From NCBI GenBank assembly GCA_003255065.1, contig QAOA01005839.1, positions 385,877 to 449,876 of the forward strand: DNA of 64,000 bases, written 5' to 3'. The translations under genes were made by a program, and so were the position numbers. Under the pieces are notes generated by a model. The model saw only the letters and a program-made list of their open reading frames with translations, was not told where the DNA came from and searched no databases. This DNA is from Cercis canadensis. Taxonomy: Eukaryota; Streptophyta; Magnoliopsida; Fabales; Fabaceae. This document shows positions 11,501 to 22,836 of this stretch, piece by piece (positions within the stretch are counted from its first letter, which is position 1; each line of letters begins with the position of its first letter).

Positions 11501-14500
11501 TACCATTGCTCTTATACAAGGAGTGCAATAATTCAAGTAAAAGACATGAAGTAATAGAAGGTTGAAACTGATATGGGGAATTAATCAAGTATGGTTGCAG
11601 GGAATTAAGCTTGGGGTCTGCTCATCCAGGGGGTAGAATTGTTTAATACCTGTATACAGGATTTGGTGACTGACAGAAACCTTTTCCTTAATCAGAAAAG
11701 TAAAGCTTCTAGCTGGAAAGCACTTGGAAACAGCTACTTTTTTGTTTCCTTTCCAATTCTTTAGCCTCTTCCAGCTACTATTGTCATCCAAATCTTTACA
11801 CTGCATCCATTTCCAGATTTTCTATTCTTGAACTAAAATTTGAAGGAACTTTCACTTGTTGAGGAAGCTAATTAATAACCAGGCTACTGACCTTTTTCAC
11901 ATTTAGTATCCTTGAATTTTTCCCAATAGACCCAACAGAAGACATTGGGCTTCAGATATTTTAGTATCCTTTATTTGTTTATTAATTTTTCCTGCTGGAC
12001 TTGTCAGAAAACTTATGTGACCAACTTAAAAGTCTTATTGGGCTTGCTTCTACAAAAAAATTTCTGTTAAACAAGCTTGATAGAAATCAGAAGTAAGCAT
12101 GCTTTTCACTCCTTTTTCTGTTAAAACATGCTTAATGTTTGGCCATATTGATGCAGATGGCAATTTTAATCCTTTGCTATCCCTAGGCTATTTTGACCCC
12201 TTATTCAATTTTTAGTTTAATTAAATGATTTTATTTCTTTCTTCATCTATTCATTCAGTTGGCTGGATACTACCAGAGTATGTACTAGCTATGCAGTTTT
12301 TATATAATTTTCTGTTGTGCTTCATTTGAAATATGAGGCTATCCTGACTCTTTTTATTTAACACCAACATTTAGAGAAGAAAAGTCATATTTGAGTAGAT
12401 TGTCTGGTTGCTGTCTTCAAATATGTTCCTTCTGATTTGATTGCTGCAAAAAACTTTACCGAATATTAATGAGTGAAACTACTCTAATAAAACACTGTTT
12501 AACAATAAAAATTCTTCCCTGATGTTAAGTTGGAATAATCTCTGTGGAGATAACAGCTCCACATGAACCCAATAAATCCAGAAAATAAATAGTTGCTGCT
12601 TTTAGGTAAACAGGGTGACCTAGATGCTTCTAGAAGTTAAAATTCTCTCTCATGTTTTTCAGCTCATTTAGATTTTGAAGTATCTAGGATATGCCAATTG
12701 GACAGCATCTTGATCATAAACAGGGTATCTTTTTAATATGGTTTTAAGTCTGTTATTTGATAACTAAACACAACTGAGCTTAATTAGTTAATCATAATTT
12801 TTCCTCTTTTTTGTTTATGCAATTTGAGTCATTCATTATTGCCATATACTAAGATTTCATGCAATTACCATCAATTTGTCCTTTAATATTCTATATGCAG
12901 GAGTTGTTGGCCTTCAAGCAGCAGTAATGCAGCCACAAATCTGCAAGGGCATTATTCTTTTAAATATATCTCTACGTATGCTTCATATCACGAAGCAGCC
13001 TTGGTATGGAAAACCTTTCATCAGATCATTCCAGAGATTGCTTAGGTAAAAATGAAATGAAAATTTCGTTTTGTTGACCTTTCAGATCCAAAATTCTGAC
13101 CAGAAATTTTAACATGTTCATGCTGATAGGGATACTGCTGTAGGAATTTTTTTTTACAATTCTGTTGCAACAAAAGAATCTGTTGGGAGCATTCTTCGCC
13201 AGGTACTACTGTATCTGAATCTCAACAGTCAGTTATATCTCTTTAGAAACCAGTGCTAAAAAAACTACTGGGTTGAAACACAGAAGGAAGGCCTAAATGG
13301 CAATAATATGCATAAACCATTACTAAAATAAACCTATTCTACTGAAATTCTGAATGATAGACAACTTTAGTCAAAGTAATGTTTGTCATCAGCACTTTGC
13401 ATTTCTAATCCTTGATTGCATAAATTTATTTTCATAACTTGAAGAATTATGAATTCTGAAACTGAACATGTGCCCAAGTTCTTTTTCCATTGCTGTTCTC
13501 ACCCCTTTCCTGTCTTGTCTACTTTCCTATAACCAAAGGGGGAAAAGAACAAGGTAGAAAAATATTCATCTTATATAATGTCAGCTGGTTGTGGTAATTA
13601 ATGACATTGTTGCTTTTACTCAAACTTCTTTCTTGCTTATACATTTTTTGAAAATAGTTTCTTCTTTGTGCTGTGTCCATACATTTGAAAAATCTTGTTA
13701 TATTCTGTGTTTCAAGTTGCATTTTCTCTTTTCCTTTTTCTTGTCCTAATGGAATAGAATCTAGCTGGAATTGCATCTGAAAAAACTAAGGGAATCCTAT
13801 TATGCGACTCACTTGCTACACAATTTTTAGGGTAAAGAGAAGTCTCAAGATTGAAAGATACATAAATTTGAACATGGTTGAATGTGTTCTTTTATTCATG
13901 GATTTTCTTTTTCTTTCGCTTCATTATGGAATCCTACATTACATGTAAAAGAAGATGGTTCACGGTCACTTATCTTGATGGATATATCATATATTGCATA
14001 TTAGTACAGATGCATAAGTAAGCCACATCTTATTGTAATAGAAGGGTTTTTTTTTTTTTTTTAACATTTTATCTTAGCATTACTCTTTCAGTGTNCATTG
14101 TATCTTAGCATTACTCTTTCAGTGTCTGCATCATAACGCATGTAACCAATCCCCCAAAATTTTAAAATTTTCTTTTATCAGAAACCAGTATAATAGACTT
14201 CTTCCAAGATATGTCTGCACATTTAGTTCTCTTCCTATATCTGAACATTTTCAAGGTCTTATGCTCAAGGCTAAGGTTCTTCATCAGTTAAAGCTTTCTT
14301 AATATGATAACCTTGCTCTTTGAATTAGTTGTTAAATAGATTTTTACAACTAGAGCTCTTAAAACACATAACACTAAATTTTGTAACTAATTCTATTATC
14401 AGAGTATTGAAAGAATCTGATAATCTAAGTGACCAGCTTTCAAGGTGTATCATACTTTTTGCAGTGCTACCATGACACCTCCAAGGTGACAGATGAGCTA

Positions 14501-16027
14501 GTGGACATTATCCTGAATCCAGGATTGGAACCCGGTGCTGCAGAGGTCTTTCTTGAGTTTATTTGTTATTCAGGTGGCCCCCTCCCTGAGGAACTGCTAC
14601 CACAAGTAAAGGTAAATTTTCTTCCTTTTTTCTTTTCCCCTCTTTTCTCTCTACTATTCCCATGTGTCAACATTCGATCATCTTGAATGGTCTGTTTGAA
14701 TTCCTCTTCTTTTCAGTGCCCTGTTTTGATAGCATGGGGTGACAAGGATCCATGGGAACCTATCGAGCTTGGAAGAAACTACAGAAATTTTGGCTCTGTG
14801 GAAGACTTCATTGTCCTTCCAAATGTTGGCCATTGCCCCCAGGTTCTTTCTCACTCACTCATATGCCCATGCTCTTTGTTGTTTAAGCTTGGTCCATTTG
14901 CAAGCAGTCGTGAAATGGCATCTCTACTGCAAACCATGGTTTTCTTTTATCACCTCTTTTCTTTTGATAGCTAGGATCAGCATCTAGTGGATTTGGGAAA
15001 TATATCCTGGAATAAAAGCTTTTATGAAAATGTAAACAGTTGAGAATCTTAACAAGATTTCAAAGGTGTAGGGGGATATTCCATAAAATTTGTATGAACT
15101 CTCAACTATTGTGAAAGTAGGTGGAGAATTCTTTCTGTGTGCTAGATTGTACAGTATAGACATGACTTTCATTGAGAACAAGTTGAGTGAAGTCAAGTTT
15201 TTCTGCTACCCTGTCCTCATCAACATTGACAGCTTGTGGACCATCTTTATCTCCACAAATGCGTTTTCATATCCAAAAGCCATTCCTCCTGAAATTTCAA
15301 ATTTCCAATTTCTCTCATATGAGATTGGCAATTTTGTTATCCACTGTATTTTTTATTGATTATATTTTCCTAATTCCATCGTTATAGTGGTCTATCCTGT
15401 CTCCATGAAATAACTGCTGCTTCAGCTGAGGAGTGTAGATTGTAAATGAATTTTAGTATATTTAATTTTAACTATTAGAGTAATCATTTAGATAATTGAT
15501 ATTACTAGGTTATATTCATTACTAGGATTTTTGTACTTTTTCCATGAGTGCTAGAATTAATTTGCATTATTATTTTTTGTTTACTTTTAGAGTGCAAACG
15601 CATCGTAGTTGTGCATTTTATGATTGGTCTTTGTCAATTTTATCCCATGACTTTTAAATCCCACCAATTTTGATGGGATTTACCTGAATTTTAATAATTT
15701 GGAATTGATCAAAGTAAATTAAAAAAAAAAATGTCATTTGGAAGAACCCAGAATAAAATGATAGAATAAATTCAACTGAACTCCTAATTTTAAAGGTGTT
15801 TAATTCTCTCTATTTTCTCTCTCTTTACGTAATTGTTTCACTCATACATCAAATGATTGTGTATAAACTATTGAGATGACTTTATAATGTTCCCAACAAT
15901 GAACTTCTCACTTCATCGATTTACTGATTGCTTGAAGGACGAAGCACCTCATCTTGTGAACCCACTGGTCGAATCATTTGTGGCACGCCATGCTAAATCA
16001 TCATCTGTTACCTCAACAGCTAACTGA
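8573..16027 (+). CDS. Plastid-type alpha/beta hydrolase (8 exons)
   Basis: Exons are 8573-8850, 9059-9151, 10734-10945, 12901-13045, 13130-13202, 14465-14611, 14717-14842 and 15938-16027, joining in frame to 387 residues. The first 90 or so residues are rich in Ser, Asn and Arg and look like a chloroplast transit peptide. The fold's landmarks follow: oxyanion-hole HGFGAN near residue 120, the nucleophile elbow FICNSIGG with Ser192, the acid in GDKDPWEP and the histidine in NVGHCPQDE near the C terminus. It matches the plant alpha/beta hydrolases of the Arabidopsis At5g19850 type, relatives of the chlorophyll dephytylase and pheophytinase group. The substrate is not known to me. The start codon is the first in-frame ATG that gives a transit peptide. 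An N lies in intron 3 and another in intron 5. Confidence 0.9.
11287..11403. repeat. 58-base direct duplication around an N (assembly join)
   Basis: Bases 11287-11344 and 11346-11403 are the same 58 bases with one visible difference, separated only by the N at 11345, inside intron 3 of the hydrolase gene. Two overlapping contig ends joined with one N explain this best. Confidence 0.85.
14066..14125. repeat. About 29-base direct duplication around an N (assembly join)
   Basis: The same sequence ending CTCTTTCAGTGT occurs immediately before and after the N at 14095, in intron 5 of the hydrolase gene. This is the same pattern as at the other N positions. Confidence 0.8.
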
Positions 16028-17492
16028 TTGGTTATAAAGTCATTTGTTTGATGTTGCTCTGTGTATAGTTGTATATAGTTCTTCACTACAGGTCACTGAG
16101 ATTGAATTCTGTTGTCTGAAGAAGCATTATGTCCTGGCATGGGTTGCACAATGTGTTCATGAGTGCTTGATAAGAGCTGGACAAATAGATGTTGGCGCCA
16201 GCACCAAGGTTCAAGTCTTGTAACTGTCTTCATTTGTATTTACATGCTCCATGTTTCTGAAATTTGTAAACACATTTACTGGTTTTTCCTTCCCTCCTCG
16301 TATGCTCTACCATGAAAAAATTGTACAGATAAAGCCACCTTGTTGTAGATTTGGTTGCTAGCTATGATGCTGCTATGGAAATGCGTCTTCTCATGTTCAA
16401 ATCCAGGAATTTGAGAATTTTGTAGCTGCTGATAAAATCATAGATTTGGTTGTCGTCCAACTTCAAATAATTTTGTGCCCCTCTGTTTTCCTAAGAAATG
16501 AAATGACATGTGTAATTAGGACTTTTTGTGGTGCATTTTATTTGTTTCTAAATCTAAAGAAGCAAGTAATTGACTTTAAATAGCTCACATAATATCTACA
16601 TTGAATCAGGCAAATTATCTAGTTAAATTGGGGCAGTTTATTTGTTAATGTGTGACATTTTTCTTATTTATTATTTTAATAGTAATATTTTGACATGGTG
16701 TTGTGTAACAAAGTTGTAATTTGAAAATGTGATCACCCTTCCAGTGCATGGGCTAAACATAATTCTCTTGTTTTTTTGTCCATTGTAGCTACACAATAAA
16801 CATAGTTTATTTCTTCTTAAAATCTCACGACTCATTGAGAACACTAAACATAATTCTTATATAAGTAAAAGTTTTTGGAGTATATCCCTAACCAGTAATA
16901 TGTTTCTAGAGTCCTTTGAATTTTACAATCTCCCTTTACCTCGATTTGGGATCTCAATTTTGACTATTGTGGTTCCTTCCCTTGCTGTCCTTTTTACTCT
17001 GTTTTTGCCCTTTGGTAACTATGACTTCTCTATCGCCGCCAATGGCTTTGTCTTTCCATTGTTAAATGTTAATTACTTTATGTTTGTTATAGCACATAAA
17101 AAACGTTGAATGATAACTTTGGCGTATTAGCCTTTAGGATCTCTCACTAACCCATAATAATTGGAGCCTACCAACCATTCAAACTACTTCTTGCTGCTAA
17201 TGAGTAATTCACGTGCTAATCTCACTGTCTATGTACAATTCAACTCTTACTACTGTTACAATAATATGAGATTTTAGGTTGGAATTCACATTTTTCCAAT
17301 TTCCCCTTTAGTTTTTCTATTTTATGAGAAAAAAAATATTATAGCTATGTATTAGAAAACAACTTGTCTAAATTGTGATCAAAATTGAAGGTGAGTTAAA
17401 TCCTTCTAACGATGATATCTTTTATAACCATTTTAATGATGGTTCTCTTACAAATGAGTAATAATATATATACATATATTATGCGGTAAATA

Positions 17493-17671
17493 ACCAACAA
17501 GCGTGTAGATCAACTAGTAAATGGGTGTTCTAACTTAACCAAGGGTCTCGGGTTCGAGCCTTTGGGTATGCAACTGCGTCTGTTGGGAGAGCTTTGCCGC
17601 CTTTATGGTCCTTCTCGGCTCGAAACCGGATTAGTCAGGCGAAGCCCGGACACCGGTGAGAAACCAAAAAA
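17493..17671 (+). mobile_element. tRNA-derived SINE (Au-like) with perfect 17-bp target duplication
   Basis: About 179 bases with a pol III B-box (GGTTCGAGCC at about 17551), a CGGATTAGTCAGGCG segment and CCCGGACACCGG near the 3' end, then a short A-rich tail. This order fits the angiosperm Au-SINE family as I remember it. The element is bracketed by an exact 17-base duplication, ATATTATGCGGTAAATA, at 17476-17492 and 17672-17688. It is GC-rich compared with its surroundings. The perfect duplication indicates a fairly recent insertion. Confidence 0.9.
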
Positions 17672-18452
17672 ATATTATGCGGTAAATAGGAATTTAATTG
17701 ATTCTATAAAAAAATCTATTTATATAAGATTTTGTGTCACATAATGTGGATTACTCTACAGATATATGCATTATGCCTTGATAGGATGTCTATTACATTG
17801 AGAAGCAAGGTACTGCTTTTTCCCTAAACAACCAAAAACTATGTGGCACTTCGTGTAAGGGCTCCCTAAGTGCCACATATATGTCATATTGAAATAAGTA
17901 CATGGGTCATGTCCCCTCTATTCAACTCAATGTTTGCATTATTACGGAAAGGAAACCTGTTCTGCACGGTTTTGATACTACTTCCAATTCTAAATTCAAT
18001 AACCAATTATTCTCATAATATTCCTAAGCATGTGTTGCAGAATCTGAGAGATTATGTTGTTGACTCTTACAGCAAATAGCATAAAGGGAGCAATTAAATA
18101 ATTATAATAAAATTATCATTTCTTTTGGTTCTTAACACTAGTTTAATCTCTTTCTTACGTCTCTGCATGTTGGATTCACTGGTTTAGCCAAAACTAATTT
18201 GAGGGCTTTCAACTTTCATCTAGGACTGGGAATGGGAAAATCAAAGCCAAAATGAACCATATTATTCAGCTCAGCTTATCAAGCCATGGTAAACATTGAA
18301 CAAGAAAAGCAAATTTTAATTAGAAAGAAAGATATTAAAGAAATGCTTGTGGTTATATCACTTACTAATTAAAAACTCTCCCTAAAGCAAGGATTTTTTT
18401 TTTTTTTATGGGAAAAAAGTATAAAAGAGAGAATGAACTATTTATGAAATCA

Positions 18453-18714
18453 ATATATATAGGGAGCTGGTATTTTTACATTTGATTTTGCTAATGTTAC
18501 ATTTTATTTAATGTCTAAATATAATATAGACTAATTTATCATTATTTAATATATAAAAAATTTAATCAATTATAAAAACCCTTATTTAATATAAAAAAAA
18601 TTAAAAAAATTTCATATTAATTGAGAGTAATATAATCTATATTATATTTATACATTAAATAAAGTACGACATTAATAAAATAAAATATGAAAATAATGAC
18701 TCCCTGTATATATC
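18453..18714. mobile_element. Candidate AT-rich MITE with long inverted arms
   Basis: The left part (18453-18540) reads TATATATAGGGAG and later TTATTTAATGTCTAAATATA. The right part, reverse-complemented, reads TATATACAGGGAG and later TTATTTAATGTATAAATATA. The arms match over roughly 90-100 bases with some gaps. The flanks are TA-rich, so a TA target duplication is possible but cannot be shown. No coding sequence. Family not assigned. Confidence 0.65.
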
Positions 18715-21700
18715 TAAAATTCACCAATTAGTAAAGAGAGATTGAGTGATCAACTTTTGCATATTACTAATCTAAGTTTAAAAGTAAAAAGTAAAACCAC
18801 ATGAAACATATGCTTTGGCCTTCTGGTTCTTCCAATATTATTTATTTTTAGTGTCCTCCACTCTTCTCTTTTCAGAGTCAGATTTCTACTTGTTTATTAT
18901 GTACACGCAGATGTTCAACCAACACAATGAAGCATTAAATATTCTAAAATAATCGGTGGTGGACCCATATGACGGCTCCCACATCATCATCATCTCATCT
19001 CTAATGCACGCTTAATACCCCATTTTACTACCATGTCCTTGCTTATCATAATTACACGCATCATGGATGATGAAGTGGGCATCCCTTACAACGTTTTGCA
19101 AATGCTTCTACCTATAATGTGCTTCAAAATAAAAACCAATAATCAGTCTAGTCTACAAAAGCTAATTACTTTCTCTGACATGTAGGTTTATAAATTGAAG
19201 AATCTTATCTGCACATTAATTAGATTTATACTTATACATTTTCTATAATTTGCTTTACTTAATTTTATCTTTTTTGGTATGGCTCCAATTTAATCTACTC
19301 AATTAGTGTGAGCTAATGAGTATTTTTTTTTTTCAGGAGCTTACCGTATTCTAAAATCATGACATGTCATATGCCTCAATAAAAACTTAGTATTTATTTT
19401 TATAGGTCACCTACTAAGAAGAGATTGTTAGTAGTAGGAATTAAATTTAAACCTTATAAATAAAGTGTTTTGATTGTTATCAGCTGAATCAACCCTGTTA
19501 ACATTATTAATATATGTAATAAGAATTTCTCTTTTATATTTGTATATATATTTTGATAGATAAAGAAAATTTATTTGACCTGTAATGTAGCTAGCTTAGT
19601 TGTTGCGATGACACCACCTCCACTGAAATGATAGAGCTCAACTAATTTAGAGAGCCCAATTCACTAGATGTATAGGTAAAGGGATTTTTGGATACAAATT
19701 AAAGCAAGAGCGGAGGGAGAAAGAAAGAAAAGAAACCACCAATGATGATGATTATTTATTTTAAGTCTTTTCCTATCTATTATATATTGGTAATAATGTT
19801 AAGAGAAAGTGAGACTTTCTTTTTAGAGGAATACTTATTAGCTACAAATGGTCAATGAAATATATTTATAATGCCTTACTGATTTGGTAATAAGAAATTT
19901 GAGCTAAAGAAGAATGTTGTCAACTTTGCCCAAAGTTAAAGCATTTGAAAATGATAGAAGACCAAAAAAGTTACAGTTAATAGGGTAAAATGTCCAAATA
20001 TCTCTTCTAAATTTGATTTATTTGAAAAAATTTCCTTTCAAACCTTTAAATTAAATGATATTTTAGGGGCTTTTGGTTTTAGGAATATCTCTATTCCTAG
20101 GACTGTAAGCATGCATGTATCCAATCTTCCACCACCATCACTGCCAACACCACCACCCACCACAGTCAATTGGCCAGCAGCCAGTGGCCGGAGCCACAAC
20201 CTCACTTACCGGGAAATATTACAAGACTTTTGGCAAAATTTCCCTTAGAAAAGTTATTAGTTGTGATTTAATAAAAAAAAAATTAAATAAATTTATAAAA
20301 ATTTTAAGATTCAAACATATACCAAAAAATATATAGTGAATTTCCATTTCAATATTAATCATATTTCTTTTCACGTTTTAAGCAAGAAAAAGGAAGAAAA
20401 AAAAAACCTTAATATCAAGAGAAATGTTAATTAGAGACAAAATCACTTTTATACCTTCATCTACCAACTCAACTTTTTACCTATATGTTGGTGTTAGATA
20501 AGCCAATCACACTCAAGAGGAGAGTAAAATATGATGGTATGTCTTCTTCATTAACCTGGTTTCTTCACTTGAAAAGAAGGAACTAGGTACCTCTGAATTT
20601 TAATATGCTTAAGTAGTAAAAAAATGCTTAGAATGATCACAACTTGTTATATTTAAATTTTTATTTATTCATATCTTAATTAAAAAAATCTAACTCTGTC
20701 TATCTATAACCCAAAACAAAAAAAGTCAACAAAGCTAGAGATCGAACAGTACAATTTGAGTAAAGTCATAGTTGCTTAGATAGCAAAAGTAGCCATCATT
20801 ACAAAATTGAAATTCCCAAATTTACAGATATAGAGCTTTGCACTCGTCAACTTGATTTCTTAATTACACTTAGAGATGAAAGTAGTGAAGTTCACAAGTT
20901 AGATCGCAAGAAAACAAGAAAAATTAATAGGATTCAAAGAGAAGAAGACAACAACTTAAAGAGGTTTAATATAAAATTAATATAACATCAAATATGAACC
21001 TTAAAATTTACAATTACTTCCATTTATTCAATTTCTTAAAATTGTGTAAAGAAGCTTATAAGATAAGAAATAACGTAAATTAAGCTCTACCCTTATGGTT
21101 TTTGCTAAAATGACACTCCATCAATTAATTCGTTAAGACTAACGACATTATAGAAGATGCTTATAATAGGATACGCTCTCATATCATAAGTTAACTATGG
21201 GTTAATGTACATGTTTAGATCAATAGGATAATTGTTTTAACTTTTGAATAAGATTAGACTCATGTCCAATTGAGTAAATATTTGTGGTATTAACAAAAGA
21301 AAAAAAGATTAATAGGGTAATATGTACCAAGGAAATTGTTTGTGTACACATAATATGCTAAAAAGACCATTTAAAGCATGTAGGCTTCTCATCAAGCGCA
21401 TTCAAGTGAGTAAACGTGGGGTAGTTAATTTGTTAAGTGAGGGTTAAGTTAGCATTAAATTGGATACTTAAGGGTCACTTCAAACAGCTCACCCTTGACT
21501 TAGTCTCAAGGGTCAAATAGGTGGAATATAATTTCAAGTTAATTAAAAATAGGACAATTGAGGCAGGTAGAGAATTGAGGCATCTATATATAGGATAGGA
21601 GAAGATGAGATTAGAACAAAAGTCAGGATATGAATGATCTCGTTCGTGCGGGGTGGAATGACTTTTTGGTGATGCAAAACTGACCACCAAACACAAAGAC

Positions 21701-22007
21701 CCACTTCAATTTGGATTTTGCAGTTTCAAGGGGGAGATGAACCTTCCTCTACATTCCAAAGAAGATGAGTAGTGTACATTATTGGTACACCCACCCAACA
21801 TATCTGACATAGAAAACAAAGATGGGAAAGAAAGAGAGAATCTCTATTGACTACAAAAGCTCACTTTGAATATTACAACTGTGGACCATGAAAACTACTA
21901 TTTCTCACGTGTCATGCAACTCCAACTTGGAGAGACTACATGATTATTCTACACCATGATTACCTTAATATAAGATGTGGACTTGTGATGAGGGGACTTG
22001 CTTTCAC

Positions 22008-22015
22008 TATATAAA
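22008..22015 (+). promoter_or_regulatory. Probable TATA box of the LOG gene
   Basis: TATATAAA lies only 35 bases upstream of the LOG start codon. At the usual TATA-to-start distance this would leave a 5' leader of about ten bases. Confidence 0.5.
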
Positions 22016-22050
22016 CTCATTTGTTGTTTTGGAATTGAGAGAGAAATTAA

Positions 22051-22805
22051 ATGGGTAAATTCAAAAGGGTCTGTGTCTTCTGTGGAAGTAAATCAGGAAG
22101 TAGAAAGATATTCAGTGAAGCAGCACTTGATCTTGGAAGGGAACTGGTTGGTACTCTCTCTCTTTCTTTGACTCTTTTTAAGTAGTAACTATTATTAAAT
22201 CTTTGCTAACAATTTAAGCTTTTGGGATAATTAATTTCTTAATATGATCCAGTTTGTGAATCCAAAAACTTACACTATTAAGCTTTTGGGATAATTAATT
22301 TCTTAATATGATCTGGTTTGTGAATCCAAAAACTTACACTATTAGAAGAAAGTTCAGATCCGTGTCATATATCTAACATGGACCGAATTAAACAAATGGG
22401 ATTTGCAGGTGGAGAGGAAGATGGATTTAGTGTATGGAGGAGGAAGTATTGGCTTGATGGGGAAGGTTTCTCGGACAGTGTTTGAAGCTGGTTGCCATGT
22501 ACTTGGGTAAGACAAATTAATAATTATAAGGAAATTAATCAAACACTTATATACCATTTGTATTAGGAAAAAAAAATGTAAGAAAAACGTATATGTATTA
22601 CGTATACAGCTTATTTAACTAATTAATTAAGTAGAAGACTTCAATCATGTGAATATTGTTTGATATAATAATTCATATACTTAGCTCAGATTTTTCTATT
22701 GCAAATTAATCCCTAGTCAATAACACTAATTGATTTCAATTAATCGCTCTCTTCTATTTTTGGAATAGAATAATTCCAACTGCACTTGTTCCTGTTGAGG
22801 TATGA

Positions 22806-22836
<31 letters not shown>

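Larger units (their letters stand above)
16028..21990. other. Gene-poor spacer between hydrolase and LOG genes
   Basis: About 6 kb without a recognisable gene. The first few hundred bases should be the 3' UTR of the hydrolase gene. The rest is AT-rich and contains an intact SINE (17493-17671), a MITE candidate (18453-18714) and, near 20060-20200, GGGGCTTTTGGTTTTAGG followed by an odd CCACC-rich patch. The last few hundred bases must hold the upstream promoter of the LOG gene. Confidence 0.6.

Noticed and set aside
16900-17109. 69-residue hydrophobic open frame
   Set aside because: No matching splice signals, no recognised family, and it lies in spacer with T-rich composition that produces such frames by chance.
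17551-17561. tRNA gene suggested by the B-box at 17.55 kb
   Set aside because: No cloverleaf or acceptor stem can be formed, and the sequence is bracketed by a target duplication. It is a SINE.
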